From: an uncultured Bacteroidales bacterium
GTDB taxonomy: Bacteria > Bacteroidota > Bacteroidia > Bacteroidales > FEN-979
Length of the DNA: 40,107 nt
Reading direction: 5' to 3'
Assembly: GCA_903845055.1 (NCBI GenBank)
Contig: CAIMWF010000146.1
Coordinates: 1-40,107 of the forward strand
A model generated the notes under the pieces. The model searched no databases, had not been told where the DNA came from, and saw only the letters and a program-made list of their open reading frames with translations. Below, piece after piece: positions 15,682-24,300 of the stretch (its first letter is position 1; the number at the start of each line of letters is the position of its first letter). Position numbers and translations under genes: made by a program.

Positions 15682-16944
15682 TTAAAAAAAAATCTTCAAC
15701 ACATGGATCCCCTCTTCGCAGGCATAGGATGCCTTCATCCTGTAAAGGTTGGCTATTTTCTGCACGATCGACAGCCCGAGCCCTACTGAATCGGGATTGT
15801 TTTCCGATTTCCTGAAGCGTTCGAACAGGTGGGCCGGGTCGGTTTTAAGGGGTTGGCCGGTGTTGGAAATGCTGAATGATTCGGGAAATACGAATATGTC
15901 GATCTTCCCACCCGGCATGTTGTGCCTGATGGCGTTGGAAACGAGGTTGGTGATCAGGATTTCAGCCAGGGTGCGATTCATGAAAATTTTCGAGGGGTGA
16001 TAATAATTTTTTGTGACGACAATCCCGAGATGATCGATCATCTCCTCGAAATGTTCCAGGGTTTTGTCGAGGATCTGCGTAAGGATGATCTCTTCGTTCT
16101 GGCCGAACTGGTTGTTTTCAATTTTGGAGATCAGCAGCAATCCCTGGTTCAGCTTTGACATGCGGGTGGTGGCGTCAAAAACCGTGCTGATAAGCTGAAG
16201 CTGCTGCTCGTCGAGATCTTCCCGCTGGATGAGCAGCTCAAGTTTTGATTTGATGATGGCGATCGGTGTCAGAAGTTCATGGGCCGCATTCTCATTGAAT
16301 TCCTTGAGATTGATATAATCCTGTCTTATTTTTTTCGACATCTTTTCAAGGGCGTTGTTCAGCAGGTTGAACTCATGGATGTCCGATTTGGTCAGGGTGA
16401 GCGGTTTCTCCTGGTTGATTTCATACATGCCCAGGTTGGTGATGGTCCGGTAAAAGGGGATCCATACCCTCCGGGAGATGAAATAATTCACCCAGACCAG
16501 CAGGAACAGCAGGAAGATGAAAACGAGGGCCACGGCGATCACGATCTCGGCGATGAGCTTTTCGGAGTCGCGGAGCGGTTTGTAGATGTTGATGGTGTAC
16601 CCCTTCATCTCTTCCGAGGTGTTCTCGACGAAAAGGTGCCTGAAGGTTGCGAACGAACCCAGGTCGCTGTCGTACATCAGCGTATCCCTGATGTATTCGG
16701 TTTTATGACGCGGCGTGTTCAGGATGGTGATGTCGATCATGTGGCCGAACACCGAACGGAAGTCGGGTACGCTGTCGGAATCGTTGATGGTTTGCTCAAT
16801 CAGCAGTTTTTCCTCAAAAAGGGTGTCGTCGAGTTGCTTCTCGAAAATATTGTGGAGCAGTTTGAAAAATATCAGTCCGCTGACAATGAAGACCATGACC
16901 GAGATCAGGAGGTAGGAACGGGAGGTGCGGGTAAGTAGTTTCAT
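15682..16944 (-). CDS. Sensor histidine kinase
   Basis: A 420-residue membrane kinase. TM1 is about 10-30, a periplasmic sensor region spans about 31-128, and TM2 is about 131-155. A linker is followed by HisKA with the phospho-acceptor His222 in NENAAHELLTPIAIIKSKLELL, then the ATPase domain with N-box NLVSNAIRHN (333-342) and GLGLSIV (388-394). The usual DxGxG box is represented by SISNTGQPL (about 358-366), with Asn in place of Asp, a form I recall from some Bacteroidota kinases. It starts 29 bases after the response regulator stop and is surely its partner. The periplasmic signal is unknown. Confidence 0.93.
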   Translation of the reverse strand: MKLLTRTSRSYLLISVMVFIVSGLIFFKLLHNIFEKQLDDTLFEEKLLIEQTINDSDSVPDFRSVFGHMIDITILNTPRHKTEYIRDTLMYDSDLGSFATFRHLFVENTSEEMKGYTINIYKPLRDSEKLIAEIVIAVALVFIFLLFLLVWVNYFISRRVWIPFYRTITNLGMYEINQEKPLTLTKSDIHEFNLLNNALEKMSKKIRQDYINLKEFNENAAHELLTPIAIIKSKLELLIQREDLDEQQLQLISTVFDATTRMSKLNQGLLLISKIENNQFGQNEEIILTQILDKTLEHFEEMIDHLGIVVTKNYYHPSKIFMNRTLAEILITNLVSNAIRHNMPGGKIDIFVFPESFSISNTGQPLKTDPAHLFERFRKSENNPDSVGLGLSIVQKIANLYRMKASYACEEGIHVLKIFF

Positions 16945-16973
16945 GAGGACGCTTTAAGGATCCGCCGGCAGGA

Positions 16974-17657
16974 TCACCCTGCCGCGGCGGTAAATTTGTA
17001 TCCCATTCCATAGATGGTGCGGATATAATCCTCCCCGCCCTTTTCCATGATTTTTTTTCGCAGGTTTTTAATGTGGGTGTAGATGAAATCAAAGGAATCG
17101 GCCATGTCCATCTCATCTCCCCACAGGTGCTCGGCTATGGACTCCTTGGTGAGGACCCGGTCCTTGTTGGAGATGAAAAAAATCAGCAGGTCGTATTCCT
17201 TTTTGGTCAGGATGATGGTTTGGTCGTTTACGCTTACCATCATTTGTTCGGGCAGGATCCGGATGTCGTTGAAAATAATTTCATTGGTTCCCCCGAAGCT
17301 GCGCCGGCGGATGATGGATTTGATGCGGGCATTGAGTTCGGGCAGGTGGAAGGGTTTGGTCAGGTAATCATCGGCTCCGATTTCAAGCCCCGAAATTTTG
17401 TCGTCCACCGAATTCCTTGCCGAAATGATGATGATCCCGGTTTCCGATTTCAGCTTTTTAAGCGCCCTGATCACATTCAGACCACTCCCGTCGGGCAGGT
17501 TGATGTCGACAATGATGCAGTCGTATTCGTAGAGGTTTATCTTTTCGATCGCATCTTCATAGGTCAGGACCGCCTCGCAGAGGTAGTTCTCCTTTTGCAT
17601 GTATTCGGTGATGGAACCGGAAAGTTCTTTTTCATCTTCAATCAGGAGGACCTTCAT
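16974..17657 (-). CDS. OmpR-family response regulator
   Basis: A 227-residue protein with a receiver domain (1-115) and a winged-helix DNA-binding domain (about 128-225). Phospho-acceptor Asp51 is in DCIIVDINLPDGSG, and the conserved Lys101 is in YLTKPFHLPELNARI. The output domain shows TKKEYDLLIFFISN, SIAEHLWGDEMD and the end YIRTIYGMGYKF. The start lies only 15 bases after the stop of the giant surface-protein gene P1, and the kinase follows 29 bases later. This suggests P1, regulator and kinase can be cotranscribed. Targets are unknown; the adjacent surface-protein genes are the obvious candidates. Confidence 0.95.
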   Translation of the reverse strand: MKVLLIEDEKELSGSITEYMQKENYLCEAVLTYEDAIEKINLYEYDCIIVDINLPDGSGLNVIRALKKLKSETGIIIISARNSVDDKISGLEIGADDYLTKPFHLPELNARIKSIIRRRSFGGTNEIIFNDIRILPEQMMVSVNDQTIILTKKEYDLLIFFISNKDRVLTKESIAEHLWGDEMDMADSFDFIYTHIKNLRKKIMEKGGEDYIRTIYGMGYKFTAAAG

Positions 17658-17672
17658 CGTTGTTGGTTGTAT

Positions 17673-20600
17673 TCAGTTTCGTACGCATCGCACCGGGAAA
17701 GCATTGGCACGGCTTGAAGAATAAAGTGAGACGCTGAGATTGTAAAAATTAAGCCCGCGGGCCGTTGCATAGGCAGCGAGACCGGCGTCGGCCGTCCAGT
17801 ACATCGACCCGGTGTTGGCACCGGTTCCGAAATTCCAGGTGTCGTTTTCATAAAGAATTCCTTTCAGCAGCCCGTGAAAATCGTTTGACGACAGGGTGTC
17901 CTTCAGCGAACTGCCTGCAATGCCGTTGCCCAGGCGCGATATGATGAGGTTGTCCCATTCGGCGGCGGTTGAAACGTGCCAGCCCGGGGGACAGATGTCC
18001 TGGTATACGGGGGTCTCCTGGTATTGCATCACCTCTCCCCATTGATAGTAACCGCCGAAAATGTCACACTGGGCAGCCAGGTTGTTCCGGCAATATTTTT
18101 CCTGGATGCAGTTGTCGGTCTGCGTCTGGAGCTTTTCGGTGTAGGTGCCGTAGTTCAGGTTGGCAGCGGTCCAGCAACGGGCATTGATCCCGGTACCGGC
18201 AAGAAATGTAGGATAAACCTGGTTGTCGCGGTAATCCTTCAGGTTGCCCGGGCAGGGATCATTGGCGTTGGAGCCAAAGACCGAAACTTTCAAGGTTTTT
18301 TCGTCGAAACAGCTGTAGGTATTGGTATAACGGTAGGTAATGTCATAATCGATGCTGTTCACGGTTCCGCCGCCGGTTACGGCAATATTGCCGGGGTCGA
18401 AGACATAGACCCCCGGGCTGACCTGCGTCACGCCGGTTCCGCTGTAGGTACTCCCGCCGCCTTTCGGCAGTCCCCCCTTCAGGATGATCGGACGGCCGTT
18501 TTTAGTCGTTTTCAGGTCGTTGCACACCTGGTATTCGGCGATCGGTTTTGGGTTCACGGCCACCGGGAACAGGGCCGAACCCGGCCCGGTTCCACAGCTG
18601 TTCTGGCCGGTAACGCTGAGGTTCCCGGAGGTTGCGGTCGCCGAAAAATCAACAAGCAGGTTCGAACCATTGTTGGTGAGGGTCAAGCCGCTGCCGGTGA
18701 AATTCCAGAGATAGCCGGCGGCATTGGCGATGGCGGGAACCGCATAGGGAACGCCGGAGGTTCCCTGGCAAACGATGGCCCCGGTTGCGCTGGTGATGGC
18801 TCCTGCGGCGCCCGGCAGCGGGTTGACGATCACGGGTTTTACAGCGGAAACGCCATAATTGCAGTCGGCGTTAAAACCGCGGACGGTGAAGGTTCCCGAT
18901 GTCGCAGCCGTGGTGAAGACACAGCTTATCTGGCTGGTGCCGCTGCCGCCGGTGATGGTCACCCCGGCCGGGATGCTCCAGTCGTACGAGGTGGTGAAGG
19001 AGAGCGGGGCGATCGAATAGGTCAGTACACTGGCACCCTGGCAAACCGGGCTGGGACCTGTGATCGGTCCTGCCGCCTGGGGTGTGGGATGGATGGTCAG
19101 GATAAGGCTGGAGGAAGCCCCGTTGCCGCAGTTGTTGCTGTGGGGCACTACTGTGACGGGTCCTGAAACGGCAGCCGTGCTGAAGTCGGCGGTAATGGCC
19201 ATTGTTCCGCTACCGCCGGTGATGGTTGTGCCGCCAGGCACGGTCCACACATAGGTATCGGCACCGGTAACAGGGGTGATGGAGTAATTAATACCGGTGA
19301 CCGGTGTGCAAAGGGTGTTTAGCCCGGTTACCGTTCCCGCGGCCTGTGGGGAGAGGTGAATGCTGACCGGAAGGGTTGAGGGCAGGCCCGGGCCGCAACT
19401 GGCACTGATACCCTGCACCGAAATATTACCGGAGACAGCCAGTGTAGGGAAATCAACAGTGATTGAGTTGGTATTCCCGCCCGACGTAATGGTTGCGCCC
19501 GGGGGCAGGGTCCACTGGTAGGTGTTGGCACCGGTAACAGGGGGTATGGAATAGATTATCGCGGTTGCCGGTGTGCAGATGGCGGTAATCCCCGTTACCG
19601 GTCCGGCTGCCTGGGGGCTTGGCGCAACGGTGACCGCCAGGTTCACAGGCGTTCCGGAGCCGCAGATGTTGTTGACTCCCTTGACGCTGATGGTTCCGGA
19701 TACAGCCGCAAGGCCGTAGTCGACCGTAACCGAGTTCGTCGTACCCCCTGACACGATGGTTGCTCCTGCCGGGAAGGTCCACAAGTATGAATCCGCACCG
19801 GTCATGACGGGTATTGAATAGATGATACCGGAGGATGGGGTGCATACCGTGGCCGGACCTGTTACCGGGAAGGCGGAGGAGGGCAGGGTCCCTGCATCCA
19901 CGGAGGTGGGCGCAATGGCTGTCTGGCTGCAGGCATCGGTAACGCTAACCGTATAATTGGTATGTCCCATGACGGGAGGGAAGGTAATGGACTGAGAAGT
20001 AGCAGCAGTGCTCCACACGTACTGGAAGGTGTTGGATGGCAGGATGGGCTGCCCGCCGGTCACTGCCGCGGTGAGGGTTACCGGGGTGCCGTTGCAGACG
20101 GTCACCGGGGCGGCGGTTACGGAAACCGGTGTAATGTCCTTTAACCACAATTCGGTAACCAGGGTGTTGGTTACACTGCAACTGGTGGTGGTGCCGTTGA
20201 TCAGCAGGTTCTCGATGGGCTCCGTAATCCCGTCGGAGATGGCCTGGATGACGATCGGGGGAGCCTGGGTCGATCCGGCGGGAATAACAACCGACGAGGG
20301 GAATGGATTCGGTAAAATGTCGGCCTGTGTGGCCGTTCCTGCAGGATCGATGGCAAGGTCGATGGTGAAATTTGTTGAATGGGGCTCAGGGATTTCGTAT
20401 TGCAGGGTAACGCTGCCGCAACCCTCCACGAGGTACTGCCCGGTCAGGGGATTCGAAAAGGAGGTGGAGCCGATGATGCTGTTGCTCGTAAAGCTGTTCT
20501 GTTCCAGGAAGACCCCTGAATCCCAGGTCCCGTCGCCAGCATCGCCGATGGCAAATTTCATGTGGTAGGTCTGGTTGCAGTTGATCGAATAGCTGGCTGT

Positions 20601-21347
20601 AAAAACGTAGGTAATCCGGTTATAGGATAAATAATCCTTCGCTGCATTCCACCATGAATAGGTTCCATGTCCGGTATTTCCGTTATCGGCGGCGCACACA
20701 TTGTGAATGGTGACATAGCTTGCAGTTTCAGGAAGCAGTGCGATGTTGACGGCATTGTTGGTGAAGCCGGCCCCTCCCGCAATGCCCGGTCCGCTCAGGA
20801 AAAGGCCGAAAGCGTCGTTGTAGCTTGAATTGCAGTATTGGTCGAATTCAATGGAGGAAAAGACATACCGGAAGGTGATCACATCGGTTTGGGGGATAAA
20901 ATCGAATTCCAGAACCGATTTGTCATTGATGGTAGAGTTCGCCAGGATAAAGAGATCGGGATCCGACTCGAAAGGCTGGTTGTTCCCCTCCATGTCATCG
21001 TTGGGATTTGCGGGGGCGATGGCCTTTGCAGTATATCCCGTTGAAAGGAGCACCCCGCCTGCAATCCCGAGTTCGGTCAGCGCTCCGCCGGCCGCCGCGA
21101 AGGAACCAATCTGGTCACGATATTTCAATGGAGTGCGCAGGGTGCTGTTGAGGGGTTCGGGCGACCCGTTGTATAACGCATTTGAAACCGTTACACCGGT
21201 ACCCACCAGGTAGGTCTGTACAAACTGTAAAGGTGTCATGCTGATGGCCGTGCCCGTGTTCACCGTTAACTGGGCGTGTGATTCAAGGGTTAACCCCAGA
21301 ATAGCTGCCAGGATAAGGGTACAAGTCGCGAGGACACGCAGGTTCAT
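17673..21347 (-). CDS. P1: giant surface protein, choice-of-anchor L head, PKD-like stalk, FISUMP C-terminus
   Basis: A 1224-residue protein with a signal peptide (about 1-26). Residues about 27-310 match the choice-of-anchor L domain (TGVTVSNALYNG, FDFIPQTDVITFRYVFSSIEFDQYCNSSYNDAFGLFLSGPG, then IGDAGDGTWDSGVFLE). Residues about 310-487 carry further beta modules. Residues 488-933 are five PKD-like repeats of 89-90 residues. Then comes a module of about 90 residues (pattern YSGTGV...FDP...YTNTYSC), and a FISUMP domain to the end (CWTAANLNYG, YQWGEVMQY, ICPPGWHVSTAAEWD, NAFPVRCVRN). No lipobox, TM anchor or canonical T9SS tail is seen. It is probably an adhesin or matrix protein. It lies 44 bases from P2 and 15 bases from the response regulator gene. 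Confidence 0.85.
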   Translation of the reverse strand: MNLRVLATCTLILAAILGLTLESHAQLTVNTGTAISMTPLQFVQTYLVGTGVTVSNALYNGSPEPLNSTLRTPLKYRDQIGSFAAAGGALTELGIAGGVLLSTGYTAKAIAPANPNDDMEGNNQPFESDPDLFILANSTINDKSVLEFDFIPQTDVITFRYVFSSIEFDQYCNSSYNDAFGLFLSGPGIAGGAGFTNNAVNIALLPETASYVTIHNVCAADNGNTGHGTYSWWNAAKDYLSYNRITYVFTASYSINCNQTYHMKFAIGDAGDGTWDSGVFLEQNSFTSNSIIGSTSFSNPLTGQYLVEGCGSVTLQYEIPEPHSTNFTIDLAIDPAGTATQADILPNPFPSSVVIPAGSTQAPPIVIQAISDGITEPIENLLINGTTTSCSVTNTLVTELWLKDITPVSVTAAPVTVCNGTPVTLTAAVTGGQPILPSNTFQYVWSTAATSQSITFPPVMGHTNYTVSVTDACSQTAIAPTSVDAGTLPSSAFPVTGPATVCTPSSGIIYSIPVMTGADSYLWTFPAGATIVSGGTTNSVTVDYGLAAVSGTISVKGVNNICGSGTPVNLAVTVAPSPQAAGPVTGITAICTPATAIIYSIPPVTGANTYQWTLPPGATITSGGNTNSITVDFPTLAVSGNISVQGISASCGPGLPSTLPVSIHLSPQAAGTVTGLNTLCTPVTGINYSITPVTGADTYVWTVPGGTTITGGSGTMAITADFSTAAVSGPVTVVPHSNNCGNGASSSLILTIHPTPQAAGPITGPSPVCQGASVLTYSIAPLSFTTSYDWSIPAGVTITGGSGTSQISCVFTTAATSGTFTVRGFNADCNYGVSAVKPVIVNPLPGAAGAITSATGAIVCQGTSGVPYAVPAIANAAGYLWNFTGSGLTLTNNGSNLLVDFSATATSGNLSVTGQNSCGTGPGSALFPVAVNPKPIAEYQVCNDLKTTKNGRPIILKGGLPKGGGSTYSGTGVTQVSPGVYVFDPGNIAVTGGGTVNSIDYDITYRYTNTYSCFDEKTLKVSVFGSNANDPCPGNLKDYRDNQVYPTFLAGTGINARCWTAANLNYGTYTEKLQTQTDNCIQEKYCRNNLAAQCDIFGGYYQWGEVMQYQETPVYQDICPPGWHVSTAAEWDNLIISRLGNGIAGSSLKDTLSSNDFHGLLKGILYENDTWNFGTGANTGSMYWTADAGLAAYATARGLNFYNLSVSLYSSSRANAFPVRCVRN
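18549..19886 (-). repeat. P1 stalk: five tandem PKD-like repeats
   Basis: Four units of 267 bp and a last of 270 bp (starts on the minus strand at 19886, 19619, 19352, 19085 and 18818). Each encodes an 89-90 residue PKD-like unit with the pattern P..AG.(V/I)TG....C......Y.I....GA..Y.W..P.G..I..G...N.I.V...(T/A)A.SG...V.G....G. The units are diverged at the DNA level. Confidence 0.85.
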
Positions 21348-21391
21348 CCTAATAAAATTTCAAAATGTCGTGTAAAAATACAACTAAAAAT

Positions 21392-24300
21392 TTAATCCTT
21401 TATACAACGGACTGAAAACGCATTGGCACGGCTGGAAACATACCTGGAAACACTTGGCGTATTGATGTTCAGACCCCGGGCGACGGTCTGGCCGGAGGCA
21501 TTCAGAGAAGAGGACCAGTACATGGTACCCTTGTTTGCTCCCGTATTGAAGGCCCAGGTATTGTCGAGATAATTCATTCCTCCAAGCAAGGCATAGAACC
21601 CATTCGGCAAAAAGGAATCGGTCAGTTCGGGGGCGATCAGGGCGTTGGCGTTTGGTGCGGCGATGCCGGCCACGAGGTTGTCGATCAGTTGCTGCCATTC
21701 GGCATCCGAAGGCAGGTGCCATTCGGGCGGACAGATCCCCTTGGATCCCTGCACAATAGCATAATCCATGATTTCATCCCACTGGTAAAGTCCCCCGTAT
21801 GCCGAACAGGTTGCATCGGTAGGTGCGCAGTATTTTTCAGCGATGCAGTTGTCCGTTTGCGCAGGTACGGGTGAACTGACCAGCGCAGCGCCGTAATCCA
21901 GGTTCTGGGCCATCCAGCAGTGGCCCGCAAGCATAGCGGTTTTGTAGGTTTTGCCGTCGCGCACGTCAGTCAGGGTGCTTCCGCAGAAAAAGGCGATGTT
22001 CTGCACCGAAATGTTCACAGGTCCCGCATTTGCCGGGCAGCCAAAGGTGTTGGTGTAGGTATAGGTCACAGCATAGCTGCCCGCCGTGGCGCCGAGCGGG
22101 TCAAACTGGTAGTACCCGTTAAGGGGGTTGAACGAAACACGGGTTCCCGAATAGATTCCCTGTGCCGGCAGGGAGGGTGCTCCGCCACGCAGGATGATCT
22201 TCTTTGCGCCAGGGGTGGTCACAAGATCGAAGCACGGGGTGAATGCCGGAGCAGGCTTCGGTTTGACATCCGCAACATAGGTTGAGGAAGACAGGCACCC
22301 TGTGGTATTGTTGGTCCCGGTTACTGCAACGGTTGAAGTGCCGGCATTTTGCCAGTCGATGGTGGCAGCATTGGTGCCCTGCCCGCCGGAGATCACCCCA
22401 TTGGTGGAAGGAATGACCGTCCAGGTGAAGGTGCTGGACGGGTCGGCAGGGGTTTGATACAGGTGGGGAACCGACTGGCATACAGGGACAGCGTTTTCAG
22501 TAATGGTGGTAACCGGCAGCGGGTTGACGGTGACATCATATTTTGTAGGGGCAACAGCGGTACAGTTGAATGCATTGATATAATTGGCCGTAACCGATTG
22601 TATGCCGGCAATGTTCCACCTGACGGTGAGTGTGTTGGTAAGGCTGCCCGATAAAACGGTTCCGCCGGGGGTGATCGTCCAGGCATACCCCGACATGCCC
22701 GGCTGTGTCGTATACATTGTGGAGGAGGTGGCGCAGATGGGGTTCAGCGGACTGGTGATCGTGGGGGTGGAAGAGGGATTGACGCTCACATTGTAGGTGG
22801 TTGGGCTTCCTGCTGTACATCCTGTTCCAAGTGTGTAGTTCACGGTTACCGTGTTTGGCCCGGGGGTTGTCCAGTTGACCGTGACGGTTGGATCCGTAAT
22901 GCTTCCACCGCCTGTTTTGGTTCCTCCCGGGGAGACAGACCAGGAATATTGCGACATCCCTGCTTCCGTCGTATAAACCGTCGGAATGCCCGTACAGATG
23001 GAATTAAGGCCCGACAGGGTCGGTACCGGGAGGGTATTGACCAGGACGTTATAACTGCTGGCCACGGGTGCGGTGCACCCGTTGAGGTCGGTGTAATTTA
23101 CGGTGATGGTTTTGGTGCCTGTGGAGCTCCATAAAACGCTGATATTGTTCGTTGTTCCGCCCGAAATCGTCCCGCCCGTTGTAACCGTCCAGGAGTATCC
23201 CGACATGCCCGGGTCGGTCGTGTAGGAGCTGCTTGCGTTCAGGCAGATGGCAGCAGGGCCCGCAAGGGTCGGAACCGGTCGCGGGTTGATGGTGATGACG
23301 GCGCTGCCAGGTTGAAGCTGGCTGCAGGTCGTTGAACCCGCATCCCGCACGCTTACCAGGTTGTATGTGTAGGTGCCTGGAACATTGGTAGGGGCAAAAA
23401 GCGTGATGCTGTTTCCGGCCGCCGTCGTAATGGTTTGTGCCGCTCCCCCGTTGATATTGTAGGTAAAGGTATAGGGAGCGATGGTTGAACCTCCCGTGAA
23501 AGTTACGGGCTGTGAAGGGGCATTCTGGCACACGGTGGTGGTTCCCGAAATGTTGGCGGTCGGGAGCGGGTTGACCGTGACGGTGACATCGCCCGGCTGG
23601 AGCTGGGAGCACAGGGTTGAACTGGCATCCGAAACACTGATGAGGTTACAGGTAAAGGTGCCTGCGACATTGGTCGGCATGGCGATGGTGACACTGTTGC
23701 CCGCGACGGTTGAAACGATCTGGTTGCCGCCCCCGTTGATGCTGTAGGTAAAGGTATAGGGAGGGGTGGCTGATCCGCCGGTAAAGGTGATCAGTTGGGG
23801 CGGTGCGTTCTGGCAGACCGTAACCGTTCCCGTGATGGTGGCGGTAGGCAGTGGGTTGACGACCAGGGTGGCACTGCTGTTTTGCAGTTGCGAACACAGG
23901 GTAGAACTTGCGTCCTGGACGCTTACCAGGTTGTATAAGAAGGTTCCGGCCGTCCCGGTGGGAGCTGTAACGGTCGCGCTGTTCCCGGCGGTGGTGGTGA
24001 CGGTGAGGGCTGACCCCCCGTTGATGTTGTAGGTGAAGGTATAGGGAGGCGTGCCGTTCCCGCCGGTGAAGGTGATGGATTGCGGTGCAGCATTCCTGCA
24101 GACCGTGGTTGTTCCTGAAACAGAGGCGACCGGTAGCGGGTTGACCGTCACGATGGCGCTTCCCGGCTGTAATTGTATACAAGAAGTGGAACTTGCATCC
24201 TGCACACTTTCAAGGGTGTAGGTAAAGGTTCCCGGCAGGGCGGTCGAAACCGTGACCGAAACGCTATTCCCTGCTGCGGTAGTTATGGTTTGCGACGCCC

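Noticed and set aside
17976-19166. 396-codon plus-strand open frame opposite P1
   Set aside because: It is antisense to PKD-like repeats and the FISUMP domain of P1; its translation is low-complexity Gly/Val/Asp-rich, with no start signal or domain.
21348-21391. Independent promoter for P1 in the 44-base gap after P2
   Set aside because: A TATTTTTA box exists on the minus strand, but the sequence is simply AT-rich and no -33 TTTG is at the right distance; cotranscription with P2 is equally likely.
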